From Ectopseudomonas chengduensis (GTDB lineage: Bacteria > Pseudomonadota > Gammaproteobacteria > Pseudomonadales > Pseudomonadaceae), in the NCBI RefSeq assembly GCF_015712065.1, contig NZ_JACFYZ010000004.1, positions 310,001-374,000 on the forward strand: a DNA stretch of 64,000 nt, read 5' to 3'. The notes below the pieces were generated by a model. The model searched no databases. It was given only the letters and a program-made list of their open reading frames with translations, and was not told where the DNA came from. The translations under genes and the position numbers were made by a program. Of this stretch, positions 41,262 through 51,171 are shown piece by piece. How positions within the stretch are numbered: position 1 is the stretch's first letter; every line of letters starts with the position of its first letter.

Positions 41262-42017
41262 GTGGAACAAGAAGCGTGGCAGATTCTGATCGTCGAGGAT
41301 GACCAGCGCTTGGCGCAGTTGACCCGCGAGTATCTGGAGGGCAACGGCCTGCGTGTGGCCATCGAAGCCGATGGTGCGCGCGCGGCGGCGCGGATTCTCG
41401 CCGAGCAGCCGCACCTGGTGATTCTCGACCTGATGCTGCCTGGTGAAGACGGTCTGAGCATCTGCCGCAAGGTACGCAGCGGTTATAAGGGACCGATCCT
41501 GATGCTGACCGCGCGTACCGACGACATGGATCAGGTGTTGGGCCTGGAGATGGGCGCCGATGACTACGTATGCAAGCCGGTGCGCCCGCGTGTGCTGCTG
41601 GCGCGCATCCGTGCGTTGCTGCGCCGCCGTGAGGGCAGCGAAAGCGAGCGTGATGAAGGTCAGCCGCGACGTCTGCAGTTTGGTGCGCTGGCTATCGACA
41701 GCGCCATGCGCGAAGCCTGGCTGGGCGAGCAGGGCATCGAGCTGACCAGCGCCGAGTTCGATCTGCTCTGGCTGCTGGCGGCCAATGCCGGGCGCATCCT
41801 GTCGCGCGAGGAGATTTTCAATTCCCTGCGCGGTATCGAGTACGACGGCCAGGACCGTTCCATCGACGTGCGCATTTCGCGCATCCGACCGAAGATCGGC
41901 GATGACCCGATGCATCCGCGGATGATCAAGACGGTGCGCAGCAAAGGCTACCTGTTCGTCGCCGAGGCCGCCGAGGCGCTGCCGTTCGGTGATGCGCCGC
42001 CGATCCTGCGCGATTGA
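41262..42017 (+). CDS. rstA: Response regulator, OmpR family (RstA-like)
   Basis: A 251-residue OmpR-type regulator. The receiver holds ILIVEDDQRLAQLTREYLEG with the acidic pair, VILDLMLPGEDGLSICRKV with the phosphorylated Asp, MLTARTDDMDQVLGLEMGAD and DYVCKPVRP with the conserved Lys. The C-terminal winged helix ends RSIDVRISRIRPKIGDDP and IKTVRSKGYLFV. The GTG at 41262 (VEQEAWQIL) has AAGGGG 8 bases upstream; an ATG two codons earlier overlaps that site. It is followed after 10 bases by its kinase. The nrdB-nrdA-regulator-kinase order is also that of P. aeruginosa. Confidence 0.88.
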   Translation: MEQEAWQILIVEDDQRLAQLTREYLEGNGLRVAIEADGARAAARILAEQPHLVILDLMLPGEDGLSICRKVRSGYKGPILMLTARTDDMDQVLGLEMGADDYVCKPVRPRVLLARIRALLRRREGSESERDEGQPRRLQFGALAIDSAMREAWLGEQGIELTSAEFDLLWLLAANAGRILSREEIFNSLRGIEYDGQDRSIDVRISRIRPKIGDDPMHPRMIKTVRSKGYLFVAEAAEALPFGDAPPILRD

Positions 42018-42027
42018 TCGGGCAGCC

Positions 42028-43635
42028 ATGAATTCCATCTTCCTGCGTATCTACGGCGGCATGCTCGCCGCGCTGGTGCTGGTGGCGCTGCTGGGCGTCG
42101 GCACCCTGCACCTGGTCAACGAGGTGCGCGGCGACCAGTACCGCGAAGGCCTGGCGCGCGGCACCTTCCGCCTGATGGCGGACAACCTGCTGCCGATGAA
42201 TGAGGTGGAGCGCAGGCGCGCCCTGGTGGTGTGGTCGCGCCTGCTTGGCATTCCGCTGGAGCTGCAGGCCCTGAGCGACGTGCCGCTGGAGAGCAGCGAG
42301 CGCAACCGGCTGCAGCGCGGCCATGTGCTGGTGCAGCAGACTGGGCCGCACTCGGCCAAGGTCTATGGCCTGCTCGACGGCAAGCAGCCACTGCTGCTGA
42401 CCGGTGAGATTCAGCAGATCAGCGAGCAGCTGGCGCGGGCTACCAACTACCTGCTGATCGATGAACTGATCCGTTACCCGGTGGAGGAACAGCCGCAGCG
42501 CCTGGCCGAGCTGAAGGCAGCCAAGCAGTTCGGCTTCAACCTGCAACTGGTACGCCTGGAGGACGCCACCATCGACCTCGACCAGCGGCGGCGTATCGAT
42601 GAGGGCGATACGGTGATGGCGCTGGGCAAGGGCGGCGACTCCATCTATGTGTTCTCCGGCATTGTCGATACACCCTGGGTACTGGAAATCGGCCCGCTGT
42701 ACCAGATGAACCCCTATCCGCCGCAGCTGCTGGTGCTGATCGGCGCGCTGGGCCTGAGCCTGATCGGCTTGATCGTCTATCTGCTGGTGCGCTCGCTGGA
42801 GCAGCGCCTGCGTGCGCTCGAGGGCGCAGCCACGCATATCGCCAGCGGCCGCCTGGATGCGCGCGTGCCGACGCGCGGCGCGGACTCGGTAGGGCGTCTG
42901 GCCAGCAGCTTCAACGCCATGGCCGAACACCTGCAGACCTCCCTGAGCACGCAGCGCGAGTTGGTACGCGCGGTGTCCCACGAGCTGCGCACGCCGGTGG
43001 CGCGGCTGCGCTTCGGCCTGGAGATGATCGCCGATGCACCGAGTGAAAGTGCTCGGCGCAAGTACATGGACGGCATGGACAGTGACATCCAGGATCTCGA
43101 CAAGCTGGTCGACGAGATGCTGACCTACGCGCGCCTGGAGCAGGGTTCGCCGGCGCTGAATTTCCAGCAGTTGGAGCTCAAGGCACTGATCGATCAGGTG
43201 ATCGACGAGTTGGCGCCGCTGAGCAACAAGGTGCGCGTGGAGGCGGGTGCGGTGCTCAGCGTGCAGGCCGAGGGCGCCTGCTGGGTCGAGGCCGAGCCGC
43301 GCTATTTGCACCGCGCGCTGCAGAATCTGGTCAGCAACGCCATGCGCTACGCCGAAGGCAAGGTGCTGATCAGCTGCCAGGTCGGCTACAAGCGTTGCCG
43401 CATCGACGTCGAGGACGACGGCCCGGGCGTGCCGGAAGAAGCCTGGGAGCGCCTGTTCAGCCCCTTCCTGCGCCTCGATGACAGCCGCACACGGGCCTCT
43501 GGTGGGCATGGCCTGGGCCTATCCATCGTGCGCCGGATCATCTACTGGCATGGCGGCCGGGCGCAGATCAGCCGCAGCGATAGCCTTGGCGGCGCGCGTT
43601 TCAGCCTGGTGTGGCCGCGGCGTCAGGGGGAGTAG
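42028..43635 (+). CDS. rstB: Sensor histidine kinase (RstB-like)
   Basis: A 535-residue inner-membrane kinase, the partner of the regulator before it. Membrane helices at about 5-27 (LRIYGGMLAALVLVALLG) and 225-247 (LLVLIGALGLSLIGLIVYLL) frame a periplasmic sensor. Then come HAMP (SLEQRLRALEGAATHIASGR), the H box RAVSHELRTPVARLRFGLEM, the N box NLVSNAMRYAEGK, and VEDDGPGVPEEAWERLF with SGGHGLGLSIVRRI as G boxes. In E. coli RstB is controlled by PhoQ-PhoP and Mg; whether that holds here is not visible. The gap to the regulator is 10 bases. Confidence 0.9.
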   Translation: MNSIFLRIYGGMLAALVLVALLGVGTLHLVNEVRGDQYREGLARGTFRLMADNLLPMNEVERRRALVVWSRLLGIPLELQALSDVPLESSERNRLQRGHVLVQQTGPHSAKVYGLLDGKQPLLLTGEIQQISEQLARATNYLLIDELIRYPVEEQPQRLAELKAAKQFGFNLQLVRLEDATIDLDQRRRIDEGDTVMALGKGGDSIYVFSGIVDTPWVLEIGPLYQMNPYPPQLLVLIGALGLSLIGLIVYLLVRSLEQRLRALEGAATHIASGRLDARVPTRGADSVGRLASSFNAMAEHLQTSLSTQRELVRAVSHELRTPVARLRFGLEMIADAPSESARRKYMDGMDSDIQDLDKLVDEMLTYARLEQGSPALNFQQLELKALIDQVIDELAPLSNKVRVEAGAVLSVQAEGACWVEAEPRYLHRALQNLVSNAMRYAEGKVLISCQVGYKRCRIDVEDDGPGVPEEAWERLFSPFLRLDDSRTRASGGHGLGLSIVRRIIYWHGGRAQISRSDSLGGARFSLVWPRRQGE

Positions 43636-43657
43636 GGCACGATTGTGTGTTGGGCCC

Positions 43658-43727
43658 GGTGCGCATGGCGCACCCTACCGGCGAAGTGCGGGGTATCGTG
43701 GTTTTGTAGGGTGCGCCGCGCGCACCG
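43658..43727. repeat. REP pair, GGTGCGC family
   Basis: Two inverted copies, 43658-43680 (GGTGCGCATGGCGCACC) and 43706-43727 (GTAGGGTGCGCCGCGCGC), between the convergent rstB and pcpS genes. They belong to the family that brackets the transposase gene at 54754. Confidence 0.87.
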
Positions 43728-43758
43728 AGTTATCCACGCATGGTGGGGTGTTGCACTA

Positions 43759-44463
43759 TCACGCCGCCACGGCCACCAGGCTCAGCACCTTGTTATCGAA
43801 CCGCGCGAATTGGCCATCCAGCTCGGTGCCCGTTCGCCAGTCCGGATGCAGGTCGATCAGCAGACGCAGGCGTGCGCTGTCGTGGTCGATCTCCAGCAAC
43901 TCGGCGTCATGGAAATAGAAGCGCGTCAGGGTCAGCGGGTAGAGCGCCTTGAACAGGCTCTCCTTGAGCGAGAAGGTCAGGCTGATGCGCGCGGCGCGGG
44001 TCTCGTCGTCCAGATTTTGCAGGCGCTGCACTTCGGCGGGGGTGAGGATTTCGCCCTGTAGGCGCTGGGCGCGTTCGGCCGGTAGCAGGCGCTCGACGTC
44101 CAGGCCCAGGGCGCGCCATTGCTCACGCTGGGCGACCAGCGCCGCCGCCCAGTTGTCACCGTGGGTGATGGAGCCGACCACGCCGAGCGGCCACTGCGGC
44201 GCGCGGTCTGCACCGACGGCCGGCACGCCGGGTTGGCCGGTCACGCGGCGCAGGGCCTCGCGGGCACACAGGCGTCCGGCCAGGTACTCGGCCTGACGCT
44301 TGGCCACGCCGCGCACCGGGGCGATATCGCAGCGAGCGAAATCGTCCTCGGCGAACAGGGAGGGGTCAAAGCGGGTGCTGATCAGCTGCGCGCCGGCAAG
44401 CGAATTTGGCAGCGGGTTGTGCGTGTCGAGCGGGCTACAGCAGGCGGGGTGGTTAGCGTTCAT
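43759..44463 (-). CDS. pcpS: 4'-phosphopantetheinyl transferase
   Basis: A 234-residue EntD/PcpS-type transferase that activates acyl and peptidyl carrier proteins with the CoA arm. The motifs are HGDNWAAAL after VVGSIT, the Mg-binding GLDVE, and FSLKESLFKALYPLT. In P. aeruginosa the single such enzyme, PcpS, serves both fatty-acid and siderophore synthesis; this gene's place near nrdA and the RstAB pair agrees with that genome. The reading begins at MNANHPACCSP; the first 20 residues are poorly conserved. It is divergent from the candidate small RNA at 44541. Confidence 0.88.
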   Translation of the reverse strand: MNANHPACCSPLDTHNPLPNSLAGAQLISTRFDPSLFAEDDFARCDIAPVRGVAKRQAEYLAGRLCAREALRRVTGQPGVPAVGADRAPQWPLGVVGSITHGDNWAAALVAQREQWRALGLDVERLLPAERAQRLQGEILTPAEVQRLQNLDDETRAARISLTFSLKESLFKALYPLTLTRFYFHDAELLEIDHDSARLRLLIDLHPDWRTGTELDGQFARFDNKVLSLVAVAA

Positions 44464-44540
44464 GGGCGCGATTGTGCCGCGTGGCGGACCGTGCAGTCAT
44501 CCGCCGTTTACATTTCTTTGCAGGCAGGTAACAAAGCTAA

Positions 44541-44677
44541 ACGGACGCTGAGGCTGGCTTTTGTCAGACTGCGCTGGCATTCCCCAGGGAGTGCAGGTGA
44601 GGTTGTAGTCAGTGCGAGGGCACTGACGTTTTCTCCGAGTTCGAGAACGGTAGCCCGATTGGGCTGCCGTTTTTTTT
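44541..44677 (+). ncRNA. Candidate small RNA upstream of pcpS
   Basis: A gene-free 611-base gap contains a plausible promoter (TTTACA at 44507, 16 bases, TAACAA at 44529) and, downstream, two good hairpins: GTCAGTGC-GAGG-GCACTGAC (44608-44627) and a terminator stem (44647-44670) followed by eight T. No start codon with a ribosome-binding site opens a frame between them. A transcript of roughly 135 bases is expected. Start is approximate. I do not recognise the family. Confidence 0.5.
44647..44677 (+). terminator. Strong intrinsic terminator
   Basis: ACGGTAGCCC pairs with GGGCTGCCGT (one mismatch) around loop GATT, and eight T follow. No protein gene on the plus strand ends before it, which is the main argument for the candidate small RNA. 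Confidence 0.9.
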
Positions 44678-44723
44678 GCGCTGCGTTTGGTGCGCGCTTG
44701 CCGGCGCGATAGGGTTAAAGCCT

Positions 44724-44786
44724 CGTAGGGTGCGCCGTGCGCACCGGGTAATCGCGGGGTCTTGGTGCGCGCGGCGCACCCTACCG
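44724..44786. repeat. REP pair, GGTGCGC family
   Basis: Inverted copies at 44724-44746 (CGTAGGGTGCGCCGTGCGC) and 44764-44786 (GGTGCGCGCGGCGCACC), in the gap between the candidate small RNA and the LplT-PlsC gene. Confidence 0.87.
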
Positions 44787-44803
44787 GGCCTAGACCGTCG
44801 GAC

Positions 44804-44864
44804 GTGGGAGGTGCTTAAGCGGCGAGCTTCTTGCGGTTGCTGTCGCGGCTAAAGCCCCTCCCAC
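44804..44864. repeat. REP pair, GTGGGAGGGG family
   Basis: GTGGGAGGTGCTTAAGC at 44804 and AAAGCCCCTCCCAC ending at 44864 form an imperfect inverted pair with CGGCG and GCGGCTAAAGCC inside. The same family is seen at 46961-47053, on the other side of the LplT-PlsC gene. Confidence 0.8.
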
Positions 44865-45074
44865 AAAAAAGGTAATGTTGTTCACACAAGAAGTGGTGGA
44901 ACGCGATTAGTCCTCTCGTCCCTCTGGGGAGAGGGGAGCTAAGCGCGCATCTTTAAATGAACAGTCTTACCTCCTCGTTAGCCAAGGCGTTCGCATTTGC
45001 CCTGTGGCTTTCGTGGGGGGAATTGCAGTCAAATGCCTGTGCGGGCAAATCTACCCCCGCGAGGACCATGGACG

Positions 45075-46949
45075 ATGACCCAACAATCGCAGTTCGCCCT
45101 GCTCGGCAAGAAGCGCTTTCTGCCGTTTTTCGTGACGCAATTGCTCGGCGCCTTCAACGACAACATCTTCAAGCAGTCGCTGATTCTCGCCATCCTCTTC
45201 AAGCTCAACACGGGCGCCGACCGCGATCTGCTGGTCAATCTCTGCGCCTTGCTGTTCATCCTGCCGTTCTTTCTGTTCTCCGCCCTCGGTGGGCAGTTTG
45301 GCGAGAAGTTCGCCAAGGACTCGCTGATCCGCAAGATCAAGTTCGCCGAGATCCTGATCATGCTCGCCGGCGCCGCTGGGGTGCTGCTCGACAACCTGCC
45401 GCTGATGCTCGCCGTGCTGTTCGCCATGGGCACGCAGTCGGCGCTGTTCGGCCCGGTCAAGTATTCGATCCTGCCGCAGCACCTGAAGGAAGAGGAGCTG
45501 GTGGGCGGCAACGCCCTGGTAGAAATGGGCACCTTCCTGGCGATTCTGGCTGGCACCATCGGCGCCGGGATCATGATGGCCAGCAGCAGTTATGCACCCA
45601 TCGTCGCCAGTTCGGTGGTCGGTGTGGCGCTGCTTGGCTACCTGGCCAGCCAGGGTATTCCCAAGGCTTCGGCGGCCATGCCGACGCTGCCGCTGGACTG
45701 GAACATCTTCCGTCAGTCCTGGGTGATCATGAAACTCGGCCTGGGCCAGCGTCCGGCGGTGTCGCGCTCGCTGGTGGGCAACTCCTGGTTCTGGTTTCTC
45801 GGCGCGATCTACCTGACGCAGATTCCGGCCTACGCCAAGGAGTGGCTGTACGGCGACGAGAGCGTGGTGACGCTGATCCTCACCGTGTTCTCGCTGGGTA
45901 TCGGCCTGGGCTCGATGCTTTGCGAGCGCATGAGCGGGCACAAGGTGGAGATCGGCCTGGTGCCGTTCGGCTCCATCGGCCTGACCCTGTTCGGCATGCT
46001 GCTGTGGTGGTTCTCTGGTGGCTTCCCGCAGGGCGCCGCGCCGCATGACTGGCTGGCGCTGCTGGGCCATGGCCAGGCCTGGTGGATTCTCGGCTGCATT
46101 CTCGGCATCGGTCTGTTCGGTGGCTTCTATATCGTGCCGCTGTATGCACTGATCCAGTCGCGCACCGCCGAGCACGAACGGGCTCGGGTGATCGCGGCCA
46201 ACAACATCCTCAATGCGCTGTTCATGGTTGCCTCGGCCATCGTCGCGATCCTGTTCTTGAGCGTCGCCGGGCTGTCGATTCCGCAGCTGTTTCTGGCCAT
46301 CTCGCTGATGAACATCGCGGTCAACAGCTACATCTTCAAGATCGTCCCCGAATTCAGCATGCGCTTTCTCATCTGGCTGCTGGGGCATTCGATATACCGG
46401 GTCGAGCACAAGGGCCTGGACGCGATTCCCGACGAGGGGCCGGCGGTGCTGGTGTGCAACCATGTGTCGTTCGTCGATGCGCTGCTGATCGGTGGCGCGG
46501 TGCGGCGGCCTGTGCGCTTCGTCATGTACTACAAGATCTACGACCTGCCGGTGCTCAACTTCATCTTCCGCACCGCCGGTACCGTGCCGATTGCCGGGCG
46601 CAACGAGGATCTGCTGATCTACGACGCCGCGTTCAAGAAGATCGCCGAGTACCTGCGCAATGGCGAGCTGGTGTGCATCTTCCCCGAAGGCAAGTTGACT
46701 GCTGATGGTGAGCTTGACGAGTTCAGGTCGGGCGTCGAGCGCATTCTCGAAGAGAACCCGGTGCCGGTGATTCCCATGGCGCTGCAGGGCTTGTGGGGCA
46801 GCTTTTTCAGTCGCGATCCGCACAAGGGGCTGTTCAAGCGCCTGTGGTCGCGGGTGTGCCTGGTGGCCGGTACACCGGTAGCGCCGGAGCAGGCCAAGCG
46901 TGAAACGCTGCAAGCGCAGGTGGCCGAACTGCGCGGGGATTGGCGATAG
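45075..46949 (+). CDS. LplT-PlsC fusion: lysophospholipid flippase and acyltransferase
   Basis: A 624-residue membrane protein with two parts. Residues 1-430 form a 12-helix MFS transporter like LplT (FLPFFVTQLLGAFNDNIFKQ at the start, ALFGPVKYSILPQHL). Residues 440-624 are a PlsC-type acyltransferase: NHVSFVD (HX4D), AGTVPIAGRNE, FPEGKLTADGEL and VPVIPMALQGLWG. LplT flips lysophospholipids inward and PlsC-type enzymes re-acylate them. E. coli Aas has an acyl-ACP synthetase instead of the transporter; many genomes fuse all three. The fused synthetase part is absent here. GAGGA 9 bases before ATG 45075. Confidence 0.88.
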   Translation: MTQQSQFALLGKKRFLPFFVTQLLGAFNDNIFKQSLILAILFKLNTGADRDLLVNLCALLFILPFFLFSALGGQFGEKFAKDSLIRKIKFAEILIMLAGAAGVLLDNLPLMLAVLFAMGTQSALFGPVKYSILPQHLKEEELVGGNALVEMGTFLAILAGTIGAGIMMASSSYAPIVASSVVGVALLGYLASQGIPKASAAMPTLPLDWNIFRQSWVIMKLGLGQRPAVSRSLVGNSWFWFLGAIYLTQIPAYAKEWLYGDESVVTLILTVFSLGIGLGSMLCERMSGHKVEIGLVPFGSIGLTLFGMLLWWFSGGFPQGAAPHDWLALLGHGQAWWILGCILGIGLFGGFYIVPLYALIQSRTAEHERARVIAANNILNALFMVASAIVAILFLSVAGLSIPQLFLAISLMNIAVNSYIFKIVPEFSMRFLIWLLGHSIYRVEHKGLDAIPDEGPAVLVCNHVSFVDALLIGGAVRRPVRFVMYYKIYDLPVLNFIFRTAGTVPIAGRNEDLLIYDAAFKKIAEYLRNGELVCIFPEGKLTADGELDEFRSGVERILEENPVPVIPMALQGLWGSFFSRDPHKGLFKRLWSRVCLVAGTPVAPEQAKRETLQAQVAELRGDWR

Positions 46950-46960
46950 CGAACGGTAGT

Positions 46961-47053
46961 GTGGGAGGGGCTTTCGGCTCGGGCATCCTGCGTCGCTCTA
47001 CCTCCTGCATCCCTGCAGTTGCAGCCGCGATTCGCCGCTAAAGCCCCTCCCAC
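46961..47053. repeat. REP pair, GTGGGAGGGG family
   Basis: GTGGGAGGGGCTTT at 46961-46974 and AAAGCCCCTCCCAC at 47040-47053, a perfect 14-bp inverted pair 65 bases apart, between convergent genes. Confidence 0.88.
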
Positions 47054-47073
47054 ATGGCTGGATCCCGGCTTTC

Positions 47074-47388
47074 TCAGTGGCTCATCTTGAGCCCGATCAG
47101 CCCGCAGACGATCAGCGCGACGCTGGCCAGGCGCAGCAGCGCCATGGATTCGCCGAACAGGATGATGCCGGCGATCACCGTGCCCACGGCGCCGACGCCG
47201 GTCCAGATGGCGTAGGCGGTGCCCAGCGGCAGTTCCTTCATGGCCAGGCCGAGCAGGGCCAGGCTGACCAGCATGGCGCAGACGGTCAGCAGCGTTGGCA
47301 GGGGACGGGTGAAACCTTCGGTGTATTTCAGGCCGATGGCCCAGCCGACCTCGAACAGGCCGGCGAGCAGCAGAATGATCCAGGACAT
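47074..47388 (-). CDS. sugE: SugE/Gdx small multidrug-type guanidinium exporter
   Basis: A 104-residue four-helix transporter of the small multidrug resistance family, SugE branch, now known as guanidinium exporters (Gdx). It begins [20 protein letters not shown] with the essential Glu in helix 1 and has [41 protein letters not shown] and [20 protein letters not shown]. The [16 protein letters not shown] block is the SugE hallmark. GGAGG lies 7 bases before this ATG. A guanidine-II riboswitch lies directly upstream on the same strand, which supports guanidinium as substrate. Confidence 0.93.
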   Translation of the reverse strand: MSWIILLLAGLFEVGWAIGLKYTEGFTRPLPTLLTVCAMLVSLALLGLAMKELPLGTAYAIWTGVGAVGTVIAGIILFGESMALLRLASVALIVCGLIGLKMSH

Positions 47389-47410
47389 AGCTAACCTCCA
47401 GTGAGCCCTG

Positions 47411-47468
47411 AAAGGGGCCGTCCCCGGGTGGGTCACCCTGCGTTCAGGGTGCGGAGGTCGTCCTCGCG
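47411..47468 (-). promoter_or_regulatory. Guanidine-II (mini-ykkC) riboswitch
   Basis: On the minus strand two hairpins with the diagnostic ACGR tetraloops: GAGG-ACGA-CCTC (47454-47465) and GGGG-ACGG-CCCC (47414-47425). Between them is a third stem CACCCTG-AACG-CAGGGTG. The second ACGR hairpin ends about 15 bases before the GGAGG of sugE, so guanidinium binding can expose the ribosome-binding site. Both loops and stems match the mini-ykkC consensus. Confidence 0.88.
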
Positions 47469-47534
47469 TGCGCCATTATTGTGCACATTGACGGGGCCGG
47501 GGCAAGGTGCCCCGGATCAGCGGAACTTGTTGAT

Positions 47535-48482
47535 TCAGCTGGATCTTTTCGCTGAATCCTGACTCATTCGACGATAAATGGTCGCCAGTAGCGGGCCGGA
47601 CAGGTTGTGCCAGACGCTGAACAGTGCGCTGGGCACGGCGGCAAGCGGGCTGAAGTGGGCGCTGGCCAGGGCGGCGCCGAGGCCGGAGTTCTGCATGCCG
47701 ACTTCGATGGACAGCGTCTTGCGCTGCGCCAGCGACATGCCGAACAGGCGTCCGGCCAGGTAACCCAGGCCCAGGCCGATGCCGTTGTGCAGCATCACCA
47801 CGGCCATGATCAGCAGGCCCGATTCGGCGATCTTGCCCTGGCTGGCCGCGACTACGGCGGCGACGATGGCGACGATGCTCACCACGGAAATCAGCGGCAG
47901 CACCTCTACGGCGGTCTTCACCCGCTCGCCGAGCAGGCGCTGGGCGATCAGACCGAGGGCGATGGGCAGCAGCACCATCTTGAGGATGGAGATGAACATG
48001 GCGTTGAACGACACCGGCAGCCATTCCGAGGCCAGCAGCCAGATCAGTGCCGGGGTCACGAGCGGGGCGAGCAGGGTGGTGACGGCGGTGATCGAGACCG
48101 ACAGCGCCAGGTCGCCACGGGCGAACCAGGTGATCACGTTGGAGGCGGTACCGCCTGGGCAGCAGCCCACCAGAATCACGCCCACGGCGATTTCCGGCGG
48201 CAGGGCGAATGCCTGGCACAGCAGCCAGGCGGTACAGGGCATGATGATGAACTGAGCCAGCACGCCAAGCAGCACGGCCAGCGGGCGGCGGGCGACTTCC
48301 TGGAAGTCCGCGCCTTTGAGGGTCAGTCCCATGCCGAACATGATCAGCCCGAGCAGCGGCACGATCCAGGCGGTCAGTGGCAGAAACCAGCTGGGCTGGA
48401 AGAAGGCCATGACGGCGAACAGCAACACCCAGACGGCGAAGGTGTTGCCGATAAAACGGCTGAGGGCAATCAGTGCTTGCAT
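47535..48482 (-). CDS. Bile acid:sodium symporter family transporter
   Basis: A 315-residue membrane protein of the BASS/SBF family with about ten helices. Typical parts: MFGMGLTLKGADFQEVARRP, VILVGCCPGGTASNVITWFARGDL (crossing motif) and LSIEVGMQNSGLGAALASAHF. In bacteria the family moves pantoate, ketopantoate or other organic acids with sodium (PanS-type). AGGAAA 8 bases before the ATG fixes the start; the upstream in-frame stretch lies inside a REP unit. Separated from sugE, which is on the same strand, by the riboswitch. Confidence 0.87.
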   Translation of the reverse strand: MQALIALSRFIGNTFAVWVLLFAVMAFFQPSWFLPLTAWIVPLLGLIMFGMGLTLKGADFQEVARRPLAVLLGVLAQFIIMPCTAWLLCQAFALPPEIAVGVILVGCCPGGTASNVITWFARGDLALSVSITAVTTLLAPLVTPALIWLLASEWLPVSFNAMFISILKMVLLPIALGLIAQRLLGERVKTAVEVLPLISVVSIVAIVAAVVAASQGKIAESGLLIMAVVMLHNGIGLGLGYLAGRLFGMSLAQRKTLSIEVGMQNSGLGAALASAHFSPLAAVPSALFSVWHNLSGPLLATIYRRMSQDSAKRSS

Positions 48483-48548
48483 GGCAGATTTCCTGGCAGG
48501 TTCGGAAAAGCCGGCAAGCCTACCAGAAGCGTCCAGCGCACCAGAACT

Positions 48549-48621
48549 GTAGGAGCCGGCTTGCCGGCGATGCTTTTCCAAGGAATGTCGATAGAACCGA
48601 TCGCCAGCAAGCTGGCTCCTA
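48549..48621. repeat. REP pair, GTAGGAGCC family
   Basis: GTAGGAGCCGGCTTGCCGGC at 48549 and its inverted counterpart GCCAGCAAGCTGGCTCCTAC ending at 48621, between the symporter and hexR, which are on the same strand. Confidence 0.88.
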
Positions 48622-48629
48622 CAAAAGCC

Positions 48630-49499
48630 CTAGAGCGGCTCTTCATCCGCCGGGTAGCGGCTGGCGGTCAGACTTTCCTTGATCTTGCGCAGGTGCGGCT
48701 GGAAGTCCACGCCACGGCGCAGGGTGACGCCGGTGGCGAGCACGTCGAGCACGGTGAGCTGGATGATGCGCGAGGTCATCGGCATGTAGATGTCGGTGTC
48801 TTCCGGCAGTGGAATGTCCAGGCTCAGGGTGCTGGCCTTGGCCAGGGGCGAGCCGGCAGCGGTAAGGCCGAGCACCGAGGCGCCATTCTCGCGCGCCAGG
48901 CGCGCCACCTCCACCAGCTCGCGGGTGCGCCCGGTGTAGGAAATGATCACGAACAGATCACCGGTGTGCGCCACCGAGGCGATCATGCGCTGCATCAGCA
49001 CGTCGGAATGCGCTGACACTGCCAGGTTGAAGCGAAAGAACTTGTGCTGCGCGTCCAGTGCCACCGACGCCGAGGCGCCGAGGCCGAAGAAATGGATCTG
49101 CCGCGCCTGGATCAGCAGGTCGACGGCGCGGCTGACGTGCTGCGGGTCGAGGCTCTGGCAGGCAGTGTCCAGCGAGGCGATGGTGCTGCCGAAGATCTTC
49201 CGGGTGTAGGCCTCGGGGCCGTCGTCGGCCGATACCGCGCGGCTGACGTAGGCGGCGCCGCTGGCCAGGCTCTGTGCCAGTTGCATCTTCAGTTCCGGGT
49301 AGCCGTTGGCGCCGAACGAGCGGCAGAAACGGTTGACCGTCGGCTCACTGACGGCGGCGGCCTGGGCCAGCGCGGCGATGCTGAAACGAGTGGCCTGCTG
49401 CGGATCATGCAGGATCACTTCGGCGACCTTGCGTTCGGCCTTGTTGAGGTCGTCAAGGCGGCTCTGGATCTGTTCCAGCAGGTTGCGCACTCGGTCCAT
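48630..49499 (-). CDS. hexR: HexR, regulator of central carbon genes
   Basis: A 289-residue RpiR-family repressor. N-terminal helix-turn-helix: [42 protein letters not shown]-terminal SIS sugar-phosphate domain: [40 protein letters not shown] and [17 protein letters not shown]. In Pseudomonas HexR represses zwf-pgl-eda, edd-glk and gap and is released by 2-keto-3-deoxy-6-phosphogluconate. AGGAG 7 bases before ATG 49499. It is divergent from zwf across a clear operator. Confidence 0.95.
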   Translation of the reverse strand: MDRVRNLLEQIQSRLDDLNKAERKVAEVILHDPQQATRFSIAALAQAAAVSEPTVNRFCRSFGANGYPELKMQLAQSLASGAAYVSRAVSADDGPEAYTRKIFGSTIASLDTACQSLDPQHVSRAVDLLIQARQIHFFGLGASASVALDAQHKFFRFNLAVSAHSDVLMQRMIASVAHTGDLFVIISYTGRTRELVEVARLARENGASVLGLTAAGSPLAKASTLSLDIPLPEDTDIYMPMTSRIIQLTVLDVLATGVTLRRGVDFQPHLRKIKESLTASRYPADEEPL

Positions 49500-49614
49500 A
49501 GGGGCTCCTAACAGCGGTTTAACGGGCTTGGCAGCAGGGCAATGGCTAGCCAAACGGCCGGCCTATCCTACTGATGCTGCCCTCGGGCCACCACTGACTT
49601 ATCGGTGGTCATAG

Positions 49615-49641
49615 AAAATGTTGTTGCTATGACAACATTTT
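49615..49641. promoter_or_regulatory. HexR operator before zwf
   Basis: A perfect inverted repeat with 10-base arms AAAATGTTGT and ACAACATTTT and a 7-base centre, fitting the TTGT-N7/8-ACAA HexR site. It is 60 bases before the zwf start and 115 bases before the hexR start. Confidence 0.9.
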
Positions 49642-49701
49642 TTCTTGATAAATGCAGTATCACCCGGTATTTCTAGTTCATCTTGATAAAAGAACAAACT
49701 C

Positions 49702-51157
<1,456 letters not shown>

Positions 51158-51171
<14 letters not shown>

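Noticed and set aside
45051..46913. A 620-residue open frame on the minus strand opposite the LplT-PlsC gene
   Set aside because: Antisense shadow, rich in His, Gln and Arg; the plus-strand gene has clear domains.
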